From NCBI RefSeq assembly GCF_004342065.1, contig NZ_SLZU01000001.1, positions 496,001-560,000 on the forward strand: a stretch of 64,000 bases of DNA, written 5' to 3'. This document shows positions 45,970 through 55,484 of the stretch, one piece after another. Every line of letters begins with the position of its first letter. Positions within the stretch are counted from its first letter, which is position 1. This DNA is from Primorskyibacter sedentarius. GTDB taxonomy: Bacteria; Pseudomonadota; Alphaproteobacteria; Rhodobacterales; Rhodobacteraceae. The translations under genes were made by a program, and so were the position numbers. The notes beneath the pieces are model-generated. The model was not told the DNA's origin, ran no database searches, and saw only the letters and a list, made by a program, of their open reading frames with translations.

Positions 45970-47157
45970 ATGGTCACGGTATCCGAACAATACGAGGCCT
46001 ATCCCTATCCTGAACGCGACCCGGCGGATGAAAAGACGCGGCTGATCGAAGGATCGCCCAGCCACCCGCGCGAGATTGATCATTTTCTGTTTTCCGGCCA
46101 GCGCGACTGGTCCCGGCCTTTCCGCGCGCTGGTGGCAGGGGGTGGCACGGGGGACGGGCTGATCATGCTGGCGCAGCATCTGGCGAACTCCTCTCACCCG
46201 CACGAGATCACCTATGTCGATCTGTCCACCGCGTCGCGTCAGGTGGCCGAGGCCCGCGCAAAGGTGCGGGGGCTCAACAACATCACCTTCGTGACCGGCA
46301 GCTTGCTGGATGCGCCCGACCTTGGCGAGTTCGATTATATCGATTGCTGCGGCGTGCTGCATCACCTGCCCGACCCGGCGGCGGGCTTTGCCGCGCTTCG
46401 TTCCGCCGTTGCACCTGATGGCGGGCTCGGTTTTATGGTCTATGCGCCATACGGACGGTCGGGCGTCTACCCGCTGCAAGAGGCGTTCGGCGCACTGCTG
46501 GACGGATTGCCACCCGCCAAGCGTCTGGAGGAGGCGCGGCGGCTGGTTGACGGCCTGCCCGCAGGCCACCCGTTCCGGCTCAACCCGCATCTGGTGGACC
46601 ACCGGCAAAGCGCGGCAGGGTTTTATGATCTGCTGCTCCATTCGCAGGATCGCGCCTTTGGCATCGCAGAACTGATGCAGACCTTGGGTGATACGGGGTG
46701 GGCGCTGACAGACCTCACGCAGCCCGCGCTTTATGATCTATCCCGGATCGCGGATGTCCCGGACCACCTGAGCAAAACCGACGCGATGGCCATCGCCGAA
46801 AAACTGCTCGGCACGATCAAGCTGCATATTGGCTATGCCGCGCCGTCAGGCAGCGGCGACCGGGTTGCGACGGGCGCCAGCCGCAGTGCCATTCCGCATC
46901 TGCGCGGCGCGTCCCCGAAGGCGCTGGCAAAGGTGATCGCGCAGGGCAAAGCGCCAAAGCTTTCGGTGTCGGGGGTGGATTCTTGGCTGAAGTTGCCAAG
47001 GCAGGCGGCGCCGCTTCTGGCAGGGATCGACGGGTCCCGCACCGTTGCGCAAATCATCAGCGCCGCGCGGCTTGAGCCCCTGCAAGGTGGTGCGCTCTGG
47101 TCACGGGTGGATGCCGCCCTGCGCCCCTGGGGGCTGCTGCTCTATTCCGGTTTCTGA
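45970..47157 (+). CDS. Class I SAM-dependent methyltransferase
   Basis: 395 residues. Begins EQYEAYPYPERDP, a mark of a family of large bacterial methyltransferases. SAM motif I LVAGGGTGDG (~residues 56-65), motif II CCGVLHHLPDP. The C-terminal third (from ~300) is an extra domain with SVSGVDSWLKLPRQAAPLL. Substrate unknown. Its last 57 bases overlap the end of the converging MATE gene. Confidence 0.83.
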   Translation: MVTVSEQYEAYPYPERDPADEKTRLIEGSPSHPREIDHFLFSGQRDWSRPFRALVAGGGTGDGLIMLAQHLANSSHPHEITYVDLSTASRQVAEARAKVRGLNNITFVTGSLLDAPDLGEFDYIDCCGVLHHLPDPAAGFAALRSAVAPDGGLGFMVYAPYGRSGVYPLQEAFGALLDGLPPAKRLEEARRLVDGLPAGHPFRLNPHLVDHRQSAAGFYDLLLHSQDRAFGIAELMQTLGDTGWALTDLTQPALYDLSRIADVPDHLSKTDAMAIAEKLLGTIKLHIGYAAPSGSGDRVATGASRSAIPHLRGASPKALAKVIAQGKAPKLSVSGVDSWLKLPRQAAPLLAGIDGSRTVAQIISAARLEPLQGGALWSRVDAALRPWGLLLYSGF

Positions 47158-48468
47158 GGCTGCGGCCTCCAGCGCCGGATAGCGCAGCCACAGGAACGCG
47201 CCACGCGCGATGAAAAAGATCAACTGCGCCAGCCAAAGCCCGTGATTGCCAAAGCTTGGCACCAACAGCAGCACCGAGCCCACGTAAACCGCAAAGCTGA
47301 GCGCCATCATGTTGCGCATATCCGCACTGCGCGTGGCACCGATGAAAATGCCATCCAGCATCCACGCAGCCGTGCCAGCCAGCGGGGCAATCACCATGTA
47401 AGACAGGTAAAGCCGCGCCTCCGCGCGCACGTCGGGCGCATCTGCCATCAGGTCGATGATGATCCCGCCCAGCAATGCAAAGCTGACCACCATCACAGCG
47501 CTTGTGGCCACGCCCCAGACGCTTGTGATGACCGCACTTCGGCGCAGCCGTGCCACCGCCCCTGCACCAAAGGCCCGCCCGACCAGCGCTTCGGCGGCGA
47601 AGGCGAACCCGTCCATCGCCGCGGCGGTGATATGCAGAAACTGCAGAAGCACCTGATTGGCCGCCAACGTCACATCCCCGAAATCGGCACCCAGGAACAG
47701 GAAAGACACGAACCCCACTTCAAGCAGGGCCGACCGGATCAGGATGTCGGTGTTCACGCCCAGCATCCGCTTCAGCCGCATCTTGTCGAAGACGCGCGGC
47801 CAATCGCGCCAGTCCGGCACACCAAAGGCTGCGCGGCAGAGCCAAAGGCCAAGGCCAAGCCCGCTCCACTCCGCAAGGAACGTGGCTGCCGCGACGCCGT
47901 TCACGCCCCAGCCAAGCTGCAGCACGAACACAAGGTCCAGCACGACGTTCAGCCCGTTCATCCACAGTTGCAGCACCAGCACGGCGCGGGTGCGCTCTTG
48001 CGCGATCAGCCACCCGCTGATGCCAAAAAGCGCAATGGCGGCAGGTGCGGACCAGACCCGAATGGCAAGGTAATCGCGCGCCATCCCCTCGACCTCGGCA
48101 GAGGCGGGCGACACGTAAAAGGCGCCGGCAAAGATCAGCTTTTGCAGAACGATCAGTAGCACCCCGGCTGCTAGGCCGATCATCAGCACGCGTGTCAGGA
48201 GTGCGGCGACCTCGGCAGTGTTGCCCGCGCCCGCCGCCTGGCTGGTCAACCCGACGGTCCCCATCCGCAGAAAACCGAACATCCAGTAGATCGCGGTCAG
48301 GATGATCGCGCCGATGCCAACAGCGCCGATCGGGGCCGCCTCGCCCAACTGCCCAACGACGCCCGTATCGACGACCCCGAGGATCGGCACCGTGGCATTC
48401 GCCAGCACGATCGGCAGCGCGATCTTCAGAACCCTGCGATGCGAGATGTCTTGCGCGGGATCAGCCAT
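47101..48468 (-). CDS. MATE family efflux transporter (DinF-type)
   Basis: 455 residues, 12 membrane segments. N-terminal IALPIVLANATVPILGVVDTGVVGQLG is the MATE entry motif. Cation-driven exporter in the inner membrane. Last of three overlapping genes with two hotdog proteins; starts 8 bases inside the preceding stop. Its 3' end overlaps the methyltransferase on the other strand. Confidence 0.92.
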   Translation of the reverse strand: MADPAQDISHRRVLKIALPIVLANATVPILGVVDTGVVGQLGEAAPIGAVGIGAIILTAIYWMFGFLRMGTVGLTSQAAGAGNTAEVAALLTRVLMIGLAAGVLLIVLQKLIFAGAFYVSPASAEVEGMARDYLAIRVWSAPAAIALFGISGWLIAQERTRAVLVLQLWMNGLNVVLDLVFVLQLGWGVNGVAAATFLAEWSGLGLGLWLCRAAFGVPDWRDWPRVFDKMRLKRMLGVNTDILIRSALLEVGFVSFLFLGADFGDVTLAANQVLLQFLHITAAAMDGFAFAAEALVGRAFGAGAVARLRRSAVITSVWGVATSAVMVVSFALLGGIIIDLMADAPDVRAEARLYLSYMVIAPLAGTAAWMLDGIFIGATRSADMRNMMALSFAVYVGSVLLLVPSFGNHGLWLAQLIFFIARGAFLWLRYPALEAAASETGIEQQPPGAQGGIHP

Positions 48469-48970
48469 CTGTGCGCGGCATCAGGAAATGGCCGGTGGCC
48501 TGGGCAATCGGTCTGTCGTGATTGTCCTGCCAGGCATAGGTGTGAACGCTCGCATAGCGCCGACCGGAGCGCGTGACATGCGCGCGGGCATAGCTGTCAC
48601 GCGGCAGGCCGGACCGCAGGTAATCGACGGTGAAGTCGATAGTCTTTGGCAGGCGAGGCAGTTTGCCCTCCTCCAGCGATGCCACATCGATACGCCCGGA
48701 CTCCACGCCCTCCCACATCATCGACCAGCTGAGCCCGATGATGGCCGTGACCTCCAGAAAGGCCGCGGTGACCCCGCCATGTATGGCGGGCAGGTAAGGG
48801 TTTCCGATCAGCTTGTCGTCAAAGCCAAGCTCTGCTGTCAGCTCATCCCCCCGCCTGTCAAAGCGGATGCCAAGGAATTGCGCATAAGGCACGCCTTCGA
48901 CGAGCGCGCGCAATGCCGCGTCGCGTCGCTGTTTGACCACCTGGATGGGTTCCGGCGTCTTGCGGGTCAT
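48461..48970 (-). CDS. PaaI-type hotdog thioesterase
   Basis: 169 residues. Hotdog fold with [15 protein letters not shown] (active-site helix) and [17 protein letters not shown]. Hydrolyses acyl-CoA or aryl-CoA thioesters. Begins in an ATGA overlap with the paralogue upstream. Lacks the clean N/D-G-G catalytic aspartate pattern of the second copy, so the two may differ in substrate. Confidence 0.83.
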   Translation of the reverse strand: MTRKTPEPIQVVKQRRDAALRALVEGVPYAQFLGIRFDRRGDELTAELGFDDKLIGNPYLPAIHGGVTAAFLEVTAIIGLSWSMMWEGVESGRIDVASLEEGKLPRLPKTIDFTVDYLRSGLPRDSYARAHVTRSGRRYASVHTYAWQDNHDRPIAQATGHFLMPRTDG

Positions 48971-49395
48971 TTCTGTGTGGCCTCCACCGTGAAGGCGCCG
49001 GTGGCCGTCGCAACCGGGTTGTCGGCATCTTCGTCCATCGCCACGGCGCGCACGAAGGCAACTGAGCGCGTCAGGTGATAGCAGGTCGCGCGGGTGCGAA
49101 TCGTCTGCCCCGGTGTCGCGGGTCGCATGTAATCGATGCGCAGATCTATGGTGGCTGTGACCGATGGCAGGTCAGGATGGCTCATCACCGCGGCGCCGCA
49201 GCAGGTATCCATCAGGGCCGAAACCGCCCCGCCGTGAATCACACCGGTTTGGGGATCACCCACAAATCGCGGATCATAGGGCATGCGGATCTCGGCAGAG
49301 CCGTCGCCGATCTCTTCAAGTTGCATGCCAAGCGCGCGGGCATGAGGAATGGCCTGAATGAAATCCCGCGCGACGCGGGTCCGCTCTTCGCTCAT
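48967..49395 (-). CDS. PaaI-type hotdog thioesterase
   Basis: 142 residues starting [12 protein letters not shown]; upstream frame extension dismissed. Motifs [20 protein letters not shown] and [15 protein letters not shown] are classical for PaaI-like thioesterases. First gene of the thioesterase-thioesterase-MATE unit. Confidence 0.87.
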   Translation of the reverse strand: MSEERTRVARDFIQAIPHARALGMQLEEIGDGSAEIRMPYDPRFVGDPQTGVIHGGAVSALMDTCCGAAVMSHPDLPSVTATIDLRIDYMRPATPGQTIRTRATCYHLTRSVAFVRAVAMDEDADNPVATATGAFTVEATQK

Positions 49396-49512
49396 TGAAA
49401 AAGGTGTCCTGCTGATGCCATGCTTATATGGTCCGCTTCGCGCCCGGATCGCAACCCCGGCTGTTGCCCTTCGCACCGCGCTTGCATAACCTGTTGGCAG
49501 GAGACCATGCCA

Positions 49513-49884
49513 ATGCCCGATACCCGCCTCAGCTTCAAGGAAATGTGCGCTCGTTTCGACGTCACGCCGCGAACCCTGCGCTATTACGAGTATATAGAGC
49601 TTTTGCACCCTGAACGCGAAGGGCGGTCACGGTTTTACGGGCCGCGGGAATGCGCGCGCATGACGCTTATCCTGCGCGGGCGTCGCTTCGGCTTTCAGCT
49701 GGAGGAAATCCGCCAGTGGCTGCTGATCTACGAACACGAAGGCACCGAGGCGCAGAATCGCTCCTGGGTAGAGGCAGCGACGCGCCAGCTTGGCGAGCTC
49801 GAAGAGCAGCGCCGCCAGCTTGACGAGGCCTATAACGAGTTGCGAGGCCTGCGCGATGAAGTCGCCGAGTCGCTGAAAGACTGA
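49513..49884 (+). CDS. MerR family transcriptional regulator
   Basis: 123 residues. ATG 49513 chosen over 49507 because AGGAG (49499-49503) is 9 bases from it. N-terminal winged helix [20 protein letters not shown], then [29 protein letters not shown] and a C-terminal coiled coil for dimerisation; no cysteine metal site. Paralogous to the MerR gene 219 bases downstream. Divergent from the thioesterase operon. Confidence 0.9.
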   Translation: MPDTRLSFKEMCARFDVTPRTLRYYEYIELLHPEREGRSRFYGPRECARMTLILRGRRFGFQLEEIRQWLLIYEHEGTEAQNRSWVEAATRQLGELEEQRRQLDEAYNELRGLRDEVAESLKD

Positions 49885-49916
49885 GTCGGCACGACGTTAG
49901 GTAAACAACCCGTACC

Positions 49917-49934
49917 TTTTACCACCCGGTAAAA
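49917..49934. promoter_or_regulatory. Candidate MerR operator (TTTTACC-N4-GGTAAAA)
   Basis: A perfect 7-bp inverted repeat with 4-base centre, 18 bases in all, between the two merR genes. Size and symmetry suit a MerR dimer. Confidence 0.5.
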
Positions 49935-49990
49935 TCTAAGCGCTTTGAAAGATAGTTTCAGGGCTTGCCCGCTAACGCGACATGATCTTA

Positions 49991-50009
49991 CGTCAACCTG
50001 CTTTTGACG
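49991..50009. promoter_or_regulatory. Candidate operator (CGTCAA-N7-TTGACG)
   Basis: A 19-base inverted repeat upstream of the second merR gene, the spacing typical of MerR-family sites. The right arm TTGACG could double as a -35 element. Confidence 0.5.
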
Positions 50010-50103
50010 CAGCGTTGCTTCTGCGTAAGGAAAATTCCCATTGTAAGAATGTGGTCGGAAAGTACCTAAAAGCCTATCCAACAGACAAGTGGAGGGTTTG
50101 GTA

Positions 50104-50511
50104 ATGAGCAACAACGACAACACTATGACAATTCGGGAGATGTGCGACGCATTCGAGGTGACCCCCAGGGCGCTGCGATTCTACGAATCGAAGGAACTGC
50201 TGTTCCCGATCCGCGACGGCCAGAAACGGCTTTTCACCAATCGCGATCGTGCCCGGCTGAAACTGATCCTGCGCGGCAAGCGCTTTGGATTCAGCCTGGA
50301 GGAAATCCGCCAGCTTCTCGATCTATACCACGTCGGTGACCAGCAGCAGACGCAGCTTCACCGGACATACGAGATCGCGCAGGAACGGCTGAACGCGATG
50401 ATCAATCAACGCGACGAGCTGAACGCCGCCATCGCAGAGCTCGAAGACCAGATGAAATGGGGTGAGAAGATGCTCACCTCGATGAACCAGACCAAGCGGG
50501 CAGCCGAATAG
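50104..50511 (+). CDS. MerR family transcriptional regulator
   Basis: 135 residues; GGAGGG before [27 protein letters not shown] is the DNA-binding part, with [22 protein letters not shown] closely matching the upstream MerR. The coiled-coil C-terminus lacks metal-binding cysteines. 31 bases before the acyl-CoA dehydrogenase gene, so it likely controls beta-oxidation in response to an acyl-CoA or similar signal (inference). Confidence 0.9.
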   Translation: MSNNDNTMTIREMCDAFEVTPRALRFYESKELLFPIRDGQKRLFTNRDRARLKLILRGKRFGFSLEEIRQLLDLYHVGDQQQTQLHRTYEIAQERLNAMINQRDELNAAIAELEDQMKWGEKMLTSMNQTKRAAE

Positions 50512-50542
50512 GATCTGCCCCGCCACGACCGGAGGATCTATT

Positions 50543-52321
50543 ATGCCCAGCTACACCGCCCCAACGAAGGATATGCAATTCCTTCTGCACGAAATGCTCA
50601 ATGTCTCGGCCGTGGACGTCCCCGGCTATGACGAGCTGGAAGCCGATTTTACCGGCGCGGTGTTGGAAGAGGCGGGCAAGCTCGCCTCCGAAGTGCTGGC
50701 ACCGTTGAACACGGTGGGCGACACTGAAGGTTGCGTTCTTGAAAACGGCGTCGTGCGCACGCCGACAGGCTTCAAGGACGCTTTCAAGCAGATGCAGGAA
50801 GGCGGCTGGACCGCGCTTGACTGCGACCCGGAATATGGCGGTCAGGGCATGCCCTACCTGCTTGGGACTGCGGTGGGCGAAATCTTTGTCGGCGCCAACA
50901 TGGCGTTCAACATGTATCAGGGCCTGACCCATGGCGCCTATTCGGCGATCCATGCGCATGGCTCGGACGAGCAGAAAGCTACCTATCTGCCAAAAATGGT
51001 CACCTGCGAATGGACCGGCACAATGAACCTGACGGAGCCGCATTGCGGCACCGATCTGGGCCTGATGCGCACGAAGGCCGAACCGCAGGATGACGGCAGT
51101 TACAAGATCACCGGGCAGAAGATCTTTATCTCCGCCGGTGAACACGACATGGCCGAGAACATCATCCATCTGGTTCTGGCCAAGATCCCGGGCGGGCCCG
51201 AGGGCATCAAGGGTGTCTCGCTGTTCATCGTTCCCAAATTCCTCGTCAATCAGGACGGCAGCCTTGGCGCGCGCAATGGCGTGAGCTGCGGCAAGATCGA
51301 GGAAAAGATGGGCATTCACGGCAACTCGACCTGCGTGATGAACTATGATGGGGCGACTGGCTACCTGATCGGGACAGAGCACAAGGGCATGCGTGCGATG
51401 TTCACCATGATGAACGAGGCCCGCATGGGCGTCGGTCTGCAGGGTTACGCGCAGGCCGAGGCCGCCTATCAGAACGCCGTGATCTACGCCAATGACCGGC
51501 TTCAGGGTCGCGACGTGACGGGTGCCAAAAACCCCGACGGTCCCGCGGATCCCCTGATCGTCCATCCCGACATCCGGCGCAGCCTGATGGATCAGAAGAG
51601 CTTTGTCGAAGGCGCGCGCGCGCTTACCTTCTGGGGGGCGCATCTGATCGACAGATCGCACCGGGCGGATGACAAGGACGCCGAGGGCCTGATTTCCCTG
51701 CTCACCCCCGTAATCAAGGGGTTTCAGACCGACAAAGGTTTCGAAATGGCCATTCAGGCGCAGCAGGTTTACGGCGGCCACGGCTATATCGAGGAATGGG
51801 GCATGTCCCAATTCGCCCGCGACGCCCGGATTGCCATGATCTACGAAGGCGCCAACGGCGTGCAGGCGCTGGACCTTGTCGGCCGGAAACTGGCACAGGA
51901 TGGCGGCAAGCACGTCATGGCCTTCTTCGACATGGTGAAGACCTTCATCAAGGAAAATGGCGGTGACGAGGCGTTCGACAAGGACTTCCTTGACCCGCTG
52001 AAATCCGCGTCAAAGGATCTTCAGGCGGCGGGGATGTTCTTCATGCAGCAAGGCATGAAGAACCCGAATAACGCGCTGGCGGGTTCGTATGACTTCATGC
52101 ACCTCTTCGGTCACGTCTGCCTTGGGCTGATGTGGGCGCGCATGGGGCTTGCCGCGAAATCCGCCCTTGATGCCGGTGCCTCGGACACAGAATTCTACAA
52201 GACCAAGCTCGCGACCGGGCGCTATTACATGGCGCGCCACCTGCCAGCCACAAAGATGCACCTTGCCCGGATTGAAAGCGGTGCGGACACGGTGATGGCG
52301 CTGGAAGCCGAAAACTTCTGA
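50543..52321 (+). CDS. Acyl-CoA dehydrogenase, long form with C-terminal domain
   Basis: 592 residues; GGAGG before ATG. FAD enzyme for the first step of beta-oxidation. Substrate/FAD loop [19 protein letters not shown], central [20 protein letters not shown], and the catalytic glutamate in [13 protein letters not shown]. The extra ~130-residue C-terminal domain marks the long FadE-like/DmdC-like group. Neighbouring thiolase and FadB favour fatty acid oxidation; methylmercaptopropionyl-CoA dehydrogenase (DmdC) is a reasonable alternative in marine roseobacters. Confidence 0.92.
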   Translation: MPSYTAPTKDMQFLLHEMLNVSAVDVPGYDELEADFTGAVLEEAGKLASEVLAPLNTVGDTEGCVLENGVVRTPTGFKDAFKQMQEGGWTALDCDPEYGGQGMPYLLGTAVGEIFVGANMAFNMYQGLTHGAYSAIHAHGSDEQKATYLPKMVTCEWTGTMNLTEPHCGTDLGLMRTKAEPQDDGSYKITGQKIFISAGEHDMAENIIHLVLAKIPGGPEGIKGVSLFIVPKFLVNQDGSLGARNGVSCGKIEEKMGIHGNSTCVMNYDGATGYLIGTEHKGMRAMFTMMNEARMGVGLQGYAQAEAAYQNAVIYANDRLQGRDVTGAKNPDGPADPLIVHPDIRRSLMDQKSFVEGARALTFWGAHLIDRSHRADDKDAEGLISLLTPVIKGFQTDKGFEMAIQAQQVYGGHGYIEEWGMSQFARDARIAMIYEGANGVQALDLVGRKLAQDGGKHVMAFFDMVKTFIKENGGDEAFDKDFLDPLKSASKDLQAAGMFFMQQGMKNPNNALAGSYDFMHLFGHVCLGLMWARMGLAAKSALDAGASDTEFYKTKLATGRYYMARHLPATKMHLARIESGADTVMALEAENF

Positions 52322-52330
52322 TCGCTTGAG

Positions 52331-52356
52331 GGCGGGGCCAGTGCCCCGCCTTTTTT
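52331..52356 (+). terminator. Rho-independent terminator after the acyl-CoA dehydrogenase
   Basis: GGCGGGGC (52331-52338) pairs with GCCCCGCC (52343-52350), loop CAGT, then six T. Very strong, so the downstream genes need their own promoters. Confidence 0.9.
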
Positions 52357-52572
52357 GCATCCCGCGCAGCGCGATCGGGGGTTGCGCCCCTACCAGAGCT
52401 TCGGAACACCCGGTTCACGCTGGCAGACTGCGTCACGAAACCCACCCTCGTACGCGCCTGCCTCGCCTTTGCATCCGGCGGACATGCTGAGCGCCGAAAA
52501 GCGCAGCCGTGGCAAAACTTCGGCTGACCGAAATCCAAACTTCCGGCTGCGTGCCTTCAATTACACCCGCGC

Positions 52573-52683
52573 GATAGCTACATGCAGGATTATGCGATCG
52601 GGGAGGTGCGGCCAGACGCCCATGTGCAGCGGGTCTATGGCGGCACCAGCGAAATCGTGAAAGAACTGATCGCAAGGTCGATT
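52573..52683 (+). pseudogene. Remnant of a second acyl-CoA dehydrogenase (C-terminal ~37 residues)
   Basis: In one frame the DNA reads SYMQDYAIGEVRPDAHVQRV, then YGGTSEIVKELIARSI: the final helix pair of a short-chain type acyl-CoA dehydrogenase, including the conserved VQRxYGGTxEI. There is no start, no upstream homology in any frame (52357-52572), and no stop at the usual place after ARS. It lies between a strong terminator and the GST gene. Not a duplicate of the intact 592-residue gene, whose equivalent region reads [13 protein letters not shown], so a separate gene has been lost. Confidence 0.75.
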
Positions 52684-52698
52684 TGCAATGGCAAACGA

Positions 52699-52720
52699 CC
52701 GCCCCGAAAGTCTGGGGCGG
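52699..52720. repeat. Hairpin after the dehydrogenase remnant
   Basis: CCGCCCC (52699-52705) pairs with GGGGCGG (52714-52720), loop GAAAGTCT. Perhaps the old terminator of the lost gene; no T-run remains. Confidence 0.4.
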
Positions 52721-52780
52721 ACCGGGGTCACATTTTGGCATCCGGCACGCCCCGCCTGCCCACGATCAAGGACGACACCT

Positions 52781-53419
52781 ATGACCATCCAACTGCACTG
52801 CTTCGGCGAATCCGGGAATGCCTACAAGGCGGCACTGGCTTTGCAGCTCTCCGGCCTCGAATGGGAGCCTGTCTATGTCGATTTCTTCAACGGTGCGACC
52901 CGGGCACCCGATTACCGTGAATCGCTCAACGCGATGGGTGAAGTGCCCGTGATGATCGATGGTGACGTGCGGCTGACCCAGTCCGGTGTCATCCAGCAAT
53001 ATGTCACAGAGAAATCCGGCCTGTTCGGCGGCAAGACCCCCGAAGAGGCCCGCGAGGTCATGCGGTGGGTGTTCTGGGACAATCACAAGCTGTCCAGCCA
53101 GGCGGGGATGACGCGTTTTCTGATGAACTTCCTGCCTGAAGATAAACGCCCGGCAGAGGTGATCGCCTTCATGCAGGGCCGTCTGAAGGCGGCTTATGCG
53201 ATCCTGGACGCGCATCTCGCCGGTCGGGAATGGATCGTCGGCGACGCGCTGACCAATGCCGATCTGTGCTGCTGCGGCTATCTTTATTACCCCGAACCCT
53301 ATGGTTTCGTGCGCGAGGACTGGCCCAATATCGACGCCTGGCTCACCCGGCTTAGCCAGGTTCCCGGATGGAAACATCCCTATGACCTGATGCCCGGCTC
53401 CCCTGCCGACAGGGCGTAA
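52781..53419 (+). CDS. Glutathione S-transferase family protein
   Basis: 212 residues; AAGGA upstream of ATG. Thioredoxin-like N-terminus (LHCFGESGNAYKAALALQLSG, then EVPVMIDGDVRLTQSGVIQQY with the glutathione-binding QS) and the helical C-terminal domain with LAGREWIVGDALTNADL. Conjugation or isomerase activity unknown. Sits among beta-oxidation genes, same strand. Confidence 0.9.
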   Translation: MTIQLHCFGESGNAYKAALALQLSGLEWEPVYVDFFNGATRAPDYRESLNAMGEVPVMIDGDVRLTQSGVIQQYVTEKSGLFGGKTPEEAREVMRWVFWDNHKLSSQAGMTRFLMNFLPEDKRPAEVIAFMQGRLKAAYAILDAHLAGREWIVGDALTNADLCCCGYLYYPEPYGFVREDWPNIDAWLTRLSQVPGWKHPYDLMPGSPADRA

Positions 53420-53501
53420 GAGGAGATTTCGCCGCGCGACCCTATATAACGGAATATCGCGGCGCCGCGCCCGGCCGCTGACTTTTTGTGACGGGGCGTC
53501 G

Positions 53502-53511
53502 TTTACGTAAA
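53502..53511. promoter_or_regulatory. Palindrome TTTACGTAAA upstream of the thiolase
   Basis: A perfect 10-base palindrome, with CGTCG repeated on both sides (53497-53501 and 53513-53517), 84 bases before the thiolase start. Resembles the kind of site reported for MerR-type regulators of acyl-CoA metabolism; a target for one of the upstream MerR proteins is plausible. Confidence 0.45.
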
Positions 53512-53594
53512 ACGTCGCCACGTCACCCTTGATCGTTACCCGTTCTGACGGCCAAGTCAGAGACAACACGCGAGACCCGTAAAGGACGAACAGC

Positions 53595-54806
53595 ATGACC
53601 GAAGCCTATATCTACGACGCAGTCCGTACGCCGCGCGGCAAAGGCCGCAAGGATGGTGCCTTGCATGAAGTCACCAGCCTGCGGCTTTCGGCGCAGGTGC
53701 TTAATTCACTGAAAGAGCGCAACGGCCTTGATGGCCACGCGGTCGAAGATGTGATCTGGGGCAATGTCACGCAAGTTGGCGAACAGGGCGGCTGTCTGGC
53801 GCGCTCTGCCGTTCTCGCCTCGGATCTGGACGAATCCATCCCCGGTCTGGCGATCAACCGCTTCTGCGCGTCCGGAATGGAGGCGGTGAACCTTGCCGCC
53901 AATCAGGTGCGCGGCGGCGCGGGAGAGGCCTATATCGCAGGCGGGGTCGAAATGATGGGCCGCGTTGCCATGGGCTCTGACGGGGCGGCCATTGCGGTTG
54001 ATCCCAGCCTGGCGATGGACAGCTATTTCGTACCGCAAGGCATCAGCGCCGATATCATTGCCACCGAATACGGGTTCACCCGCGATCAGGCCGATGCGCT
54101 GGCCGTGGAATCCCAGCGCCGTGCGGCGGAGGCGTGGAAGGACAACCGGTTCGCGAAATCCGTTATCACCGTGCGCGACCAGAACGGTCTGCCGATCCTT
54201 GACCACGACGAATACATGCGCCCGGGCACCGATATGCAGTCGCTGGGCGCGCTTAACCCCAGCTTCAAGCAGATGGGCGAGGTCATGCCCGGCTTCGACG
54301 CTGTGGCGCTGATGAAATACCCGCATCTGGAGCGGATCAACCACATCCACCACGCGGGCAACTCCTCTGGCATCGTTGATGGGTCCGCGGGTGTTCTGAT
54401 TGGCAGCAAGGCGTTTGGCGAGGCCCATGGGCTGACCCCGCGCGCACGCATCAGGGCCACCGCCAAGATCGGCACTGACCCGACGATCATGCTGACGGGC
54501 CCTGTGCCAGTGACCGAAAAGATCCTCGCCGATAGCGGCATGAGCATTGACGACATCGACCTGTTCGAGGTGAACGAGGCCTTTGCCGCCGTTGTGCTGC
54601 GCTTCATGCAGGCGTTCGGCGTGGGCGAAGACAAGGTCAACGTCAATGGCGGCTCTATCGCGATGGGCCATCCGCTGGGTGCCACGGGTGCTATCATCAT
54701 CAGCACGCTGCTGGACGAATTGGAACGTACCGGCAAAGGTACCGGGCTTGCCACGCTGTGCATCGCCTCGGGAATGGGTGCCGCGACAATTATCGAGCGC
54801 GTGTAA
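53595..54806 (+). CDS. Acetyl-CoA C-acyltransferase (thiolase)
   Basis: 403 residues. Last step of beta-oxidation. Nucleophile Cys91 in INRFCASGMEAV, EVNEAFAA, GHPLGATGA with the catalytic histidine, and CIASGMGAATI with the second cysteine. AAAGGACGAACAGC precedes ATG. Groups by sequence and neighbours with FadA-type enzymes that partner FadB, encoded 680 bases downstream. Confidence 0.93.
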   Translation: MTEAYIYDAVRTPRGKGRKDGALHEVTSLRLSAQVLNSLKERNGLDGHAVEDVIWGNVTQVGEQGGCLARSAVLASDLDESIPGLAINRFCASGMEAVNLAANQVRGGAGEAYIAGGVEMMGRVAMGSDGAAIAVDPSLAMDSYFVPQGISADIIATEYGFTRDQADALAVESQRRAAEAWKDNRFAKSVITVRDQNGLPILDHDEYMRPGTDMQSLGALNPSFKQMGEVMPGFDAVALMKYPHLERINHIHHAGNSSGIVDGSAGVLIGSKAFGEAHGLTPRARIRATAKIGTDPTIMLTGPVPVTEKILADSGMSIDDIDLFEVNEAFAAVVLRFMQAFGVGEDKVNVNGGSIAMGHPLGATGAIIISTLLDELERTGKGTGLATLCIASGMGAATIIERV

Positions 54807-54889
54807 CCCGTGGCGGCGTCCTGCGTCAAAGATCGTGACAACGCCGGACCTGCCCCGGCCGGGCCGGTGGCGCCTTCGGGGTCGGTCTC

Positions 54890-55420
54890 ATGACGCGGCA
54901 GATCGTGCAGGAATGGCTCAACCGCACCAGCGCGTGCTTCGTGGCGAACGATTTTGCGACCTACAAGGAGCATATGGCCTTTCCCGTCAGCATCACCACC
55001 GATGGTGGCGGAAACTGGACAATCACCGACGAGGCGATGCTGCAAAATGGCTTCGACGCATGGGTCCGGATGATGCACGAACAGCGCGTAACGCATCTGG
55101 TCCGCACGGTACGCAACTACGAAGTGATCGAAGGGGGCGATCTTTGGGCGCTTTATACCGCTGAGCTTTTGAGCAACGCGGTGCGCGTCGTTCCCGCCTA
55201 CGATTCCTACTTGCGCCTGCGCAATGCCGAAGGGGGGTGGAAATGCGATCTGGTCCTGTCTGGATTGGCGAACCCCACATGGCCGGTGATCGTGCCCAGA
55301 GTAAAAACGGCCAAGAGCCCTCCGGGGGGCGCCTGGCCAGATCCCGCCCGGCCTTCTGCCGACAGCCGCTATGCGCCGTCATCGCCAGGATCAGGTGACA
55401 GCGACCGGGACCGCTCCTAG
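54890..55420 (+). CDS. NTF2/SnoaL-like small protein
   Basis: 176 residues. Residues 1-~125 look like an NTF2-fold domain: VQEWLNRTSACFVANDFATYKEHMAFP, then DLWALYTAELLS. The last ~45 residues are Pro/Ser/Arg/Asp-rich and disordered-looking, and may result from drift or a frameshift at the 3' end. No catalytic residues identified. Between thiolase and fadB on the same strand. Confidence 0.65.
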   Translation: MTRQIVQEWLNRTSACFVANDFATYKEHMAFPVSITTDGGGNWTITDEAMLQNGFDAWVRMMHEQRVTHLVRTVRNYEVIEGGDLWALYTAELLSNAVRVVPAYDSYLRLRNAEGGWKCDLVLSGLANPTWPVIVPRVKTAKSPPGGAWPDPARPSADSRYAPSSPGSGDSDRDRS

Positions 55421-55484
55421 CGCCCACCTTTAGAACATGCCGCGCAACAGCGGACCCGAAACACCTCTGAACGGAGAACAAGAC

